Below, piece after piece: positions 14,957-21,340 of a stretch of DNA of 21,340 nucleotides. The DNA lies in assembly GCA_900555195.1 (NCBI GenBank), contig USKC01000014.1, positions 1 to 21,340 on the forward strand, given 5' to 3'. The position numbers and the translations under genes were made by a program. The notes under the pieces are model-generated. The model was not told the DNA's origin. It searched no databases and worked only from the letters and a program-made list of their open reading frames with translations. Source of the stretch: an uncultured Lachnospiraceae bacterium. Lineage in GTDB: Bacteria; Bacillota; Clostridia; Lachnospirales; Lachnospiraceae. Numbering within the stretch: position 1 is the stretch's first letter; the number at the start of each line of letters is the position of its first letter.

Positions 14957-17452
14957 TTACTCTCCAATAATTGCAGTTACATCTCTGTCAATCCGTTCGG
15001 ATGTCTTACCGTTATACAGCTTCAGATCCCCGCGATACCTGTTCAAATCATAATCCGTCAGCAGCAGGATCCTGTTTTTATCCAGGCAAAGGGCGCCATA
15101 TACGTCTTTCTCAATTTCCTTTGTTTCTTTTCCGTCATATACCGTTAGAGATCCCTGCTGCGTATCGGCGTCAAAATCCGTATAATAGAAAAATCCAGCC
15201 TCATCCGAAAAACGGACATACGCATACACATCAGAATCCACACGCGCGCCGTTACAGTACAAATCACCCGACGAATTAGAATCCAGATCCTTCAGATAAT
15301 AAACCCGACCATTATCAATACTCAGTATATCATCCACTTCTTCGTCCATTGTTTCCATGGCCCCCAGCTGTCCATCCTTATAACTGAATCTGACCAGAGT
15401 TCCGCTTTCTGAATATGCATCAGCCGCACCTCCCATCAACATATAAACGGCCTGGGTATCTTCATCCACAATCGTCTGCCATGGCATATACTTGGGATCC
15501 ATTTCCGTTATCATTCCGTTCGCTAAAAGCAGCTGGGTGCGGAACAATATCGCATTATTTACCGTCTCATAAATATCCTGTGTACCCTCATAAATAGCAG
15601 AAAACGGCACTTTATCGATCTGTTCAACTCCGTCCGGCGTGAAGCATGAAAACATGGATACACAATCCTGTGATTCTTCCACCAGGTTGCCGAAATAAAC
15701 TGTCCCATCTCCATACCACTGCACCCAGATGTTTTCCTTAAGCGCACTGGCTTCTTTATTCTTTCCGTCATAACACATAACTGCCGCCTGGTAGCCGGAA
15801 AGTTCAGATAAGGAGAATGTTGTATTCTTTAACTCTTCCCGCACGTCATCACGGTACAGTTTCTCGTCATACTTATCCATTTCTTCATAATATGCTTCAT
15901 CTGTAACCGTTTCCATCCGGGTATCTCCCCAGAACGTCACCACTTCTTCCTGTCTCTGATAATCTTCAATGCGCGGTTCCTGCATGGCGCTGTCCGCTGC
16001 CGCCATATCATCCTCTACAAAATCCATATAGGTATAAGTCAAATCCTCCGCATCCGGATCCACTTCCACATAATATACTTTAAAATCCCCGTCTATATCC
16101 TCTACGCCTACCTGCCAGGCATAATCCGAAATCCTCTCTCGGTTTTCAAAGTCTGTCATCACATACAGTTCAGAGCCTTTCCCATATACCAACGTAGAGA
16201 AATCCTCCGAATAGTCAAACAGCATGGAAACTTCTGAGTCCAGCTTTTCCTCATCCTCTTTACCGCTCACATCGCCGATACACAATTCCTGATCATCCGA
16301 TGTTATCCAAATTACCCTTTTCTCATCCCCGGAAATATGGTATTCTGTAACATTTCTCGCCAGTCTTTCCTTATTTTCCTCCATATCGCTGACATAGAGA
16401 TTTCCGTTTGCCAGATACAGCACTTTATTGTTTCCGAGCACTTCAAAGGAGTCAACATCCGTATCAATTTTGACCGGTTCCGCTTCCTTCTTTTTTAAGG
16501 AAACTCCATAAAGAGTAAAGCGATAATTATCATCTCTCTCCCCGGTAAAATACAGATACTTTCCGTCTTCTGTCTTCTTTCCATAGGCCAAGGAACTCAG
16601 ATAAGCGTCATCTGTACCGTTCCCCATGTCATCTTGCAGCCGAACCGGTTCCGACTTTCGGGTATTCCCTTTCCACAGTTCATTATCCTTCACATAGAAA
16701 TAATCTTCTCCACCGCCCAGAAACACCAACCGGATAAGTGCAAACAGAGCAATGCATACAACGGCAATTCCTGCCACAGCTATGGCTGGAACAGCCCACT
16801 TTGCTTTTCCTGCATGCCCGCTTCCTTTCCCGCCTGCAGAACCAACGCCTGCGCCGACGCTCTGTGCGCCGTCCGCCGTCTGCTGCATATCCTCCAGTAT
16901 CCGTCCTCCGCAGGATGCGCAGAAAATATCTCCCCGCTTGTTCTTCGTTCCGCAATGCGGGCAGAAAATAACGTCTGCCTCCACTCCCTGCTGCTGCCAC
17001 TGAGAGTCTTTGTCCTCCTCAGCCGTTCCATTAAAGGCCGTCCCTTCCCGGAACCCCTCTTCATGGGAAGGGCCGTCCGGATTTTCCTGGAATTGGCGTT
17101 CCCAATTCCCTCCGGTTTTGATCGTCTTGTCTAAATCCTGCTCCGGCCTTGAGCCTCTTTTGTTCACAATCTTCGTGGGCTCATCTCCCGACCATTCCTG
17201 CGCGTGCTGCTCCTCTGCACGGCGTGCTTCCTCCGCAAGGCGCTGTTCCTCCGCAAGGCGCGCTTCCTCTGCCTGACGCTGTTCCTCAGGCTGAAGGATC
17301 TCCGTCGGCTGATCCATCATTGGCTGTTCTTCCGTCGGCTGAGCTGCCGTCGGCTGCTCCTCTGCAGGTGCCGGCTTTTTCACGGGCGTCCCGCATTCCG
17401 GGCAGAATGCCATATCCTCTCTTAATTTATGTCCACAGAATTCACAAAACAT
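14957..17452 (-). CDS. Zinc-ribbon, single-TM protein with propeller-like ectodomain
   Basis: An 831-residue protein from the ATG at 17452 (MFCEFCGHKL), chosen because GGGAGGAAAT sits directly upstream and the MFCxxCG opening is shared with neighbours; an ATG four codons earlier is also possible. Zinc ribbon 1 is at 2-23 (CEFC, CPEC). A Glu/Ala/Gln-rich, probably coiled-coil linker follows, with AEEQRLAEEARRAEEQ-type repeats at about 55-85. Zinc ribbon 2 is at 163-182 (CPHC, CASC) and the TM helix at about 218-242. The rest, about 590 residues, repeats short beta-hairpins of the type YLYFTG, VLYLANGNLYVSD, LVYGKGSELYVM and GDLKLYNGKTSERI, suggesting a beta-propeller (DUF5050-like) outside the membrane. 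It could be a binding or scaffold domain of the secretion apparatus. The fold is inferred from repeat pattern only. Confidence 0.88.
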   Translation of the reverse strand: MFCEFCGHKLREDMAFCPECGTPVKKPAPAEEQPTAAQPTEEQPMMDQPTEILQPEEQRQAEEARLAEEQRLAEEARRAEEQHAQEWSGDEPTKIVNKRGSRPEQDLDKTIKTGGNWERQFQENPDGPSHEEGFREGTAFNGTAEEDKDSQWQQQGVEADVIFCPHCGTKNKRGDIFCASCGGRILEDMQQTADGAQSVGAGVGSAGGKGSGHAGKAKWAVPAIAVAGIAVVCIALFALIRLVFLGGGEDYFYVKDNELWKGNTRKSEPVRLQDDMGNGTDDAYLSSLAYGKKTEDGKYLYFTGERDDNYRFTLYGVSLKKKEAEPVKIDTDVDSFEVLGNNKVLYLANGNLYVSDMEENKERLARNVTEYHISGDEKRVIWITSDDQELCIGDVSGKEDEEKLDSEVSMLFDYSEDFSTLVYGKGSELYVMTDFENRERISDYAWQVGVEDIDGDFKVYYVEVDPDAEDLTYTYMDFVEDDMAAADSAMQEPRIEDYQRQEEVVTFWGDTRMETVTDEAYYEEMDKYDEKLYRDDVREELKNTTFSLSELSGYQAAVMCYDGKNKEASALKENIWVQWYGDGTVYFGNLVEESQDCVSMFSCFTPDGVEQIDKVPFSAIYEGTQDIYETVNNAILFRTQLLLANGMITEMDPKYMPWQTIVDEDTQAVYMLMGGAADAYSESGTLVRFSYKDGQLGAMETMDEEVDDILSIDNGRVYYLKDLDSNSSGDLYCNGARVDSDVYAYVRFSDEAGFFYYTDFDADTQQGSLTVYDGKETKEIEKDVYGALCLDKNRILLLTDYDLNRYRGDLKLYNGKTSERIDRDVTAIIGE
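17195..17300 (-). repeat. Degenerate tandem repeat coding for Ala-Glu-Glu-rich linker
   Basis: Imperfect units related to CTCCGCAAGGCG (plus strand) recur through this stretch and encode the AEEARLAEEQ/RLAEEARRAEEQ linker of the propeller-type zinc-ribbon protein. The unit stays in frame, so the repeat number could vary without breaking the gene. Confidence 0.6.
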
Positions 17453-17511
17453 ATTTCCTCCCATTCTTCTCCGTTCCTTTTCAGGCCTTCTTCAGCCGGA
17501 TTTCTTTTTTA

Positions 17512-17658
17512 CTATGCATTCATCTCTTCGTTTATCTTATCCCGCAGCCGTTTCCGCTGTGCGGGCCCTCTTCCGATCGTTATCAGGAACCCTATCAGCC
17601 CGATCAGCGAACATGCCGCCCCAGCTGCCAGGATGATGATTCCGCTGCTTCCTTCCAT
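17512..17658 (-). CDS. Small single-TM membrane peptide (48 aa)
   Basis: A 48-codon frame: ATG at 17658 and TAG at 17514-17512. It fills the gap between the kinase and the propeller-type zinc-ribbon gene. A strong GAGGAGGGAG site lies just before the ATG and overlaps the kinase TGA, so coupling to kinase translation is likely. The product has a short outer end (MEGSSG), one hydrophobic helix at about 7-28 (IIILAAGAACSLIGLIGFLI) and a basic, charged tail (RGPAQRKRLRDKINEEMNA), which places the C-terminus in the cytoplasm by the positive-inside rule. Small TM subunits such as EssA exist in type VIIb systems, but I see no sequence basis for equating them. Its role is unknown; it may be an accessory subunit of the kinase or the secretion channel. 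Confidence 0.75.
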   Translation of the reverse strand: MEGSSGIIILAAGAACSLIGLIGFLITIGRGPAQRKRLRDKINEEMNA

Positions 17659-17672
17659 CCGTCTCTCCCTCC

Positions 17673-19682
17673 TCACAGCCATCCGCCGTCCTTAATCTGA
17701 CTCATCACCTCTTCAAGAAGCTGCATTTCCATATCTTCTTCCTCAGGGGAAGAGGACTGATACAAGGCAACTGCCTTCTCATAATACTGGCGGAAGGTCT
17801 CATACTCCCGGTCGCTATTGGGTTTCTCCTGCTGAATGTCCACCTCAAGGAACGCAAGGCGTTTATAGGGCCTATAATTCTCCTCATCCCTGCTGATCTG
17901 TTCCTGCAGGACTTTATATGCCAGTTCATAATCGCCTGTCTGCTGGCTTAGAATAGCGATATTTTCATAGGTCGTATCCGTCTCCCATCCCTGCGCGATG
18001 ACGGTCTGCAGGATCTCAATGGCGCTTCTCGCGTAAGAGCCGTTCTGCGTCATATCATACAGATCAATATAGCTTTGTGCGAGACGTTCCAGAATGAGAA
18101 GCTGTTCCTTTGCAGGAAGCGTTTCACGCGCTTCTGTCAGGAGCGCTGCGGCCTTCAGATAATTTTCTTCCGTTTTTCCCATGGCCTTATACGTCTCATC
18201 ACACATCACATAAGCGCGCATGCGGAGCCCATCTTCCTGTGCCTGATCTATGCATACCAAAAAGTCCGCCTCCGCTTCTTCATAATTGCCCTTTGCTTTG
18301 GCAATTTCTCCAGAAGCCAGGCTCAGATCCGCATCGGAAAGGCTCAATTTCCTGGCCTGCTCCAGGATCTTCTCCGCCTCATCCAGCCGTCCCAGCCTTG
18401 CGAGGGCAATCGCATAGTCCCGATAATACAACGAATTCGTACCATTCCGCTCGATCGCCGCAGCAAAATAAGAACAGGCACGTTCGTATATTTCCTGTTC
18501 AAAATAACAGTTCGCCAGAATGAAATAGAAATCCGCCAGATTATTCTGCTGCGCCACTTCCTCATTATAAAGAATATTTTCTGTTATGAACGCGGCTGCT
18601 TCTTCATACGCTCCCGTTTCATACAGATACAGCGCCTTCTGATAACCTGCTTCTGTCGCTTCCGGCAGCAGCCCGGATGCCTCCTGATACAGTTCTTCCA
18701 GCGTCGCGCCGTCCTGCTCTTTCCTGGCCTCTTCCATCCTATGCGTCAGTTCCTGATATCTTGTCTGTTTCTCCTCAAAGATCCGATCTCTTCCCGCAAG
18801 CATGAGGATCAGGCCGGCAAAAAAGACGACCAGAAAAAACAGCCCTGTCAGCCATTGTCTCAGCCGAAGCAGACGATATCTGCCATCCAGACGGTAGATA
18901 TTTTCAATGGCCTTACGCATCGCTTCAGCGCTTCGGAACCTATCCTGCGGCCTTTCTTCCATCGCTTTTAGCAGGATCGCTTCAAAGGATCGGCTAAGGT
19001 GCGTATCCCGTCCTGTTTCTCTTTCCTGTTCCGCATTCTCAGTTCTGCTTTCCGGACGCCTTCCGCCCGTAGCGATATAGTACAGCGTCGCTCCTGCGCT
19101 GTACAAATCGCTTCTTTCGTCCACATGAACCTTCCGGCCTTCTGCAGCCGCCTGCTGTTCTGGAGATGCAAAGGATTTCGAATATCCCTTTGTCAGCAGA
19201 TCTCTGTCCGTCAGAAAGCCGGAAATATTAAAGTCAATCAGACATATATTGTCCTCAGGCGTCAATATCAGATTGGATGGCTTTACGTCCCCATGAATGA
19301 TCGCAGGCTTCTGCCCATGAAGGTATGCCAGCGTTTCAGTCAGCTGAGAGGCATATTTTATCAGTTCTCTCTGGCTGAAACGCCTTCCATCCCGGACGAG
19401 CCTGTCAAAGGCAACGCCCGGGACATAATCCATCACGGTAAAAATATCCTCACCATACCTGAGGAAATCGAAAACCTGCGGCAGATATGGATGATGAAGG
19501 TTCTTCAGAATATCCGCTTCCTTGGCCGGATCCAATACCTGCGCAAGCCCTCTGTGCATCCTTTTCAGCACAACCTGCTTGCGCAGCCGCATATGATATG
19601 CCTTATAAACTGTTCCCCCGCCTCCGGAACCAATTTCTTCCAACACCCTATATGTATTGTTGATGACCTGACCAAATTCCAT
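17673..19682 (-). CDS. Membrane Ser/Thr protein kinase with extracytoplasmic TPR region
   Basis: A 669-residue Hanks-type kinase. The glycine loop GSGGGGTVYK is at 18-27, the ATP lysine is K40 (VVLK), the helix-C glutamate is probably E55, the catalytic loop HGDVKPSN is at 130-137 (D132), the metal-binding aspartate is D150 and the SPE motif is at 173-175. All catalytic residues are present, so it should be active. Two departures are the HGD loop, lacking the usual Arg (non-RD), and DFN in place of DFG. One TM helix follows at about 276-296, then helical TPR-like repeats to the end (for example AIALARLGRLDEAEKILEQA), presumably outside the membrane. The start has GGGAGG upstream. It probably phosphorylates Thr on FHA partners encoded here, EssC and the vWA-FHA protein, opposed by the PP2C phosphatase. 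Its topology matches EssB/YukC. Confidence 0.92.
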   Translation of the reverse strand: MEFGQVINNTYRVLEEIGSGGGGTVYKAYHMRLRKQVVLKRMHRGLAQVLDPAKEADILKNLHHPYLPQVFDFLRYGEDIFTVMDYVPGVAFDRLVRDGRRFSQRELIKYASQLTETLAYLHGQKPAIIHGDVKPSNLILTPEDNICLIDFNISGFLTDRDLLTKGYSKSFASPEQQAAAEGRKVHVDERSDLYSAGATLYYIATGGRRPESRTENAEQERETGRDTHLSRSFEAILLKAMEERPQDRFRSAEAMRKAIENIYRLDGRYRLLRLRQWLTGLFFLVVFFAGLILMLAGRDRIFEEKQTRYQELTHRMEEARKEQDGATLEELYQEASGLLPEATEAGYQKALYLYETGAYEEAAAFITENILYNEEVAQQNNLADFYFILANCYFEQEIYERACSYFAAAIERNGTNSLYYRDYAIALARLGRLDEAEKILEQARKLSLSDADLSLASGEIAKAKGNYEEAEADFLVCIDQAQEDGLRMRAYVMCDETYKAMGKTEENYLKAAALLTEARETLPAKEQLLILERLAQSYIDLYDMTQNGSYARSAIEILQTVIAQGWETDTTYENIAILSQQTGDYELAYKVLQEQISRDEENYRPYKRLAFLEVDIQQEKPNSDREYETFRQYYEKAVALYQSSSPEEEDMEMQLLEEVMSQIKDGGWL

Positions 19683-19741
19683 TCCTGCGCGCCTCCCGCT
19701 TTGCTATATGGCGTAAGGAGCGGTTCCTCTCTTAGCTGCCG

Positions 19742-20326
19742 TCAGGACAGCTTTGTTCCGCACTGGGTACAGAAGGAAACGCCTTCCTTTACCTGGGCGC
19801 CACAGCCCGGGCACAAACGGGTAGGAGTATAGTCATTCTGAGGCATAACTCCTTCCTCCATCCTCGCTCCGCAGTTGCTGCAGAAAGCTGCTCCCAGTGC
19901 AACATCTGAACCGCATTGCGGACACTTTGTAAATCCACGCAGTCCTTTAATCTTTTCCTGATAGTTAAAAATATTCTCCTGACAAACTTTGATCTCCGCA
20001 ATCTTGATCAAATAGTCCTCATTTTTCAGGACAGCCGCACGAAGAATCTTCTCTCCCGTCTGGCCGGCATCCGGATCTTCCTGCTGCGGATCCGACATCC
20101 TGCGATATTTCGCATTCACATAACCGATCAGATCTTCTTTTGCGAATTTCTCATAATTCGCGGCTATCTGCGCACCGACTTCCTGCACCAGAGTCGCAAT
20201 CTTTCTTTCCTCTTCCGCAATGGCGTTATTCAGCTTTACTGTTTCCGCCATATCCTTCGTTTTCTGCATTGCGCCCTGACCCGTCTCCGTCAGTACCTTC
20301 CCCACATTATTAAAGAATAACGCCAT
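19742..20326 (-). CDS. Soluble helical protein with two C-terminal zinc ribbons
   Basis: A 194-residue protein with no signal peptide or TM segment. Residues 1-128 are predicted almost wholly helical and probably coiled coil (KLNNAIAEEERKIATL, later YLIKIAEIKVCQENIFNYQ). Two zinc ribbons follow: CPQC...CSNC at 135-152 and CPGC...CTQC at 172-189. The start is well supported by AAGGAGGAG 6 nt upstream, which overlaps the TAA of the preceding gene and implies translational coupling. Unlike its neighbours it carries the ribbons at the C-terminus and is cytosolic. It could be an adaptor between the membrane-anchored ribbon proteins and cytoplasmic partners, but this is inference. Similar helix-plus-ribbon proteins occur widely in Clostridia without assigned function. 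Confidence 0.88.
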   Translation of the reverse strand: MALFFNNVGKVLTETGQGAMQKTKDMAETVKLNNAIAEEERKIATLVQEVGAQIAANYEKFAKEDLIGYVNAKYRRMSDPQQEDPDAGQTGEKILRAAVLKNEDYLIKIAEIKVCQENIFNYQEKIKGLRGFTKCPQCGSDVALGAAFCSNCGARMEEGVMPQNDYTPTRLCPGCGAQVKEGVSFCTQCGTKLS

Positions 20327-20332
20327 GGATTA

Positions 20333-20342
20333 CTCCTCCTTA
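20333..20342 (-). promoter_or_regulatory. Ribosome binding site overlapping the upstream stop codon
   Basis: The sequence TAAGGAGGAG on the minus strand joins the TAA stop of the zinc-ribbon TM gene to a near-consensus Shine-Dalgarno, 6 nt before the ATG at 20326. This overlap suggests the two genes are translated together. Confidence 0.75.
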
Positions 20343-21131
20343 GAAAGTCGTCCCTGTTCCGATCAAACTTACATACCATTTACCGCCGGACTTGACAAGA
20401 ACAAAGCTTGTCTCATCCTCCTCTTCCATATCGCCGGATATCGTCATTCTGACAGTAAGTCGCCTGGCTGCCTGAATCTCCACTCCTAATTCCTCATATG
20501 CATAGCTGTCTTCCAACTCCCGTATCTCGCGAGCACTGAGTTTCTCCGATTCCAGCACTTTCATCTTCAACTTAATGTCATAATCATAGAATCCGGAATA
20601 CTGCATGGACTCCTCCAGCGCATCAGCGGCTTCCTCCAGGACATACTCACGGAATTCACTGGCTTTCATGTCCTCTGCCTCTTCCTCATCCACATCATAG
20701 AAAAGCCCTAAATCCCATGCAACTTCCAAATCATCTGTATCCATTTCCTTCAGGATAAGATTCAGATCCGTAGCCCGAAGCGCTTTCTCCCATTTTCCAT
20801 CTTCTATTCCCTGTACAAATTTTCTCAGCACAGCCTTCGGTCCGGTGCTGGCCTGCCAAATCGCAATTCCTGCCACCAGAACTACAAGCACTGCAAAAAC
20901 CACCGCAGCGATCCCGATTGTACGGTACTTACGCTCCTCCTGTGTCATACTGGCTCCGTAAGCCGCCCCGCTGCCCTGACCAGCCATTCCTCCCGTCTGA
21001 CCGCCAAATGAACCCGCTGCCTGGTTCAGCGCGCTGTTTCCATCAGCAGGTCCGCCTGTCACCTTGCTGCCACAGTGCGGGCAAAAAGCAGTGCCATCTT
21101 CTATTTGTTTTCCGCAATTTCCACAAAACAT
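20340..21131 (-). CDS. Zinc-ribbon, single-TM protein with small extracytoplasmic domain
   Basis: A 263-residue protein. I place the start at 21131, giving MFCGNCGKQIEDG, because AGAGGGGAG lies just upstream and other ribbon proteins here begin MFCxxCG; the frame is open to an earlier start at 21173. Residues 2-23 are a zinc ribbon (CGNC and CPHC). A Gly/Ser/Ala-rich linker follows, then one TM helix at about 71-93 (TIGIAAVVFAVLVVLVAGIA), so the ribbon should be cytoplasmic. The outer part begins PKAVLRKFVQGIEDGKWEKA, a pattern often seen in NTF2-like (DUF4878-type) domains, followed by acidic helices and a beta-rich end (SGGKWYVSLIG). The specific role is unknown. I infer it is an envelope component of the secretion system. 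Confidence 0.85.
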   Translation of the reverse strand: MFCGNCGKQIEDGTAFCPHCGSKVTGGPADGNSALNQAAGSFGGQTGGMAGQGSGAAYGASMTQEERKYRTIGIAAVVFAVLVVLVAGIAIWQASTGPKAVLRKFVQGIEDGKWEKALRATDLNLILKEMDTDDLEVAWDLGLFYDVDEEEAEDMKASEFREYVLEEAADALEESMQYSGFYDYDIKLKMKVLESEKLSAREIRELEDSYAYEELGVEIQAARRLTVRMTISGDMEEEDETSFVLVKSGGKWYVSLIGTGTTF

Positions 21132-21213
21132 CTTTCTATCTCCCCTCTTTTGATGTTCTCCGCCGCCAACCAAATCTTCCGAGTTTTCTAATTTTCACCA
21201 ACCCAGTTCAGCA

Positions 21214-21340
21214 TTATTTCTGTCGGGCACCGCATCTGGTACAAAAAACGGTATCTGCTTTCAGCGGCTCTCCGCAGTTCTGGCAGAATTTCATGTCAGC
21301 GGTATTAACACCTGCCGCATTAGGGGCTGTGCCGTTGAAT
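21214..21340 (-). CDS. C-terminal end of a zinc-ribbon protein (partial, 5' end outside window)
   Basis: An open minus-strand frame enters from the window edge and stops at TAA (21216-21214). Its last 25 or so residues form a compact zinc ribbon, MKFCQNCGEPL then VFCTRCGARQK, with two CxxC knuckles (CQNC and CTRC). The residues before it (FNGTAPNAAGVNTAD) look like a low-complexity linker, so the ribbon seems to be a C-terminal tag on a longer protein. An internal ATG at 21294 could in principle start a 26-residue ribbon-only peptide, but I see no good ribosome binding site there and the upstream frame stays open. It lies 82 nt upstream of the next zinc-ribbon gene. The function of the missing part is unknown. 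Confidence 0.7.
   Translation of the reverse strand, partial: FNGTAPNAAGVNTADMKFCQNCGEPLKADTVFCTRCGARQK

Noticed and set aside
18075..18971. Plus-strand frame (298 codons) opposite the kinase TPR region
   Set aside because: It is antisense to a kinase with a full set of motifs; the His/Phe/Arg/Gln-rich translation resembles no protein family I know.

Overview
The window looks like part of a Firmicutes (Clostridia, probably Lachnospiraceae) genome. It has strong AGGAGG-type ribosome binding sites, moderate GC, WXG100 proteins with an EssC-type ATPase and a YukD-like protein, and DUF4176 proteins. This assignment is inference from gene content; there is no rRNA or other taxonomic marker.

All 21.3 kb encodes a single variant type VIIb (Esx/Yuk) secretion locus. 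Every gene I support lies on the minus strand, so the window reads from high to low coordinates. Gaps are short (longest about 145 nt), several genes overlap, and I see no convincing internal terminator or promoter. The layout fits one very long transcript or a few coupled ones. No gene-free stretch exceeds 300 bases. No tRNA, rRNA, insertion sequence or CRISPR array is visible.

Order of transcription: (1) 21340-19742, the tail of a zinc-ribbon protein running in from outside, a zinc-ribbon/TM protein with a small ectodomain, and a helical protein ending in two zinc ribbons. (2) 19682-13544, a Ser/Thr kinase with one TM segment and a TPR-rich C-terminus, an untracked 48-residue TM peptide, a zinc-ribbon/TM protein with a propeller-like ectodomain, and a zinc-ribbon/TM protein with a LamG-like ectodomain. 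(3) 13507-6892, the EssC motor ATPase, a LytTR regulator with a degenerate receiver, an unknown 248-residue protein and a YukD/EsaB-like ubiquitin-fold protein. (4) 6782-4584, six small helical proteins in a row, five with a W-x-G motif. (5) 4438-2118, a secreted vWA-TM-FHA protein and a PP2C phosphatase. (6) 2040-63, a candidate WXG-headed effector with a Gly/Ala-rich C-terminus and two tandem DUF4176 proteins. (7) The first codons of another zinc-ribbon gene at 23-1.

Proposed working model: EssC drives export of WXG100 proteins and the effector. The kinase, the PP2C phosphatase and the FHA domains (on EssC and on the vWA protein) form a phosphothreonine circuit gating the machine, analogous to the PpkA/PppA/Fha control of type VI secretion. 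EsaA/YueB, EssA and a recognisable EssB/YukC are absent from the window. The kinase has the topology of EssB (cytoplasmic kinase fold, one TM, external helical domain), and the zinc-ribbon membrane proteins may replace the missing envelope components.
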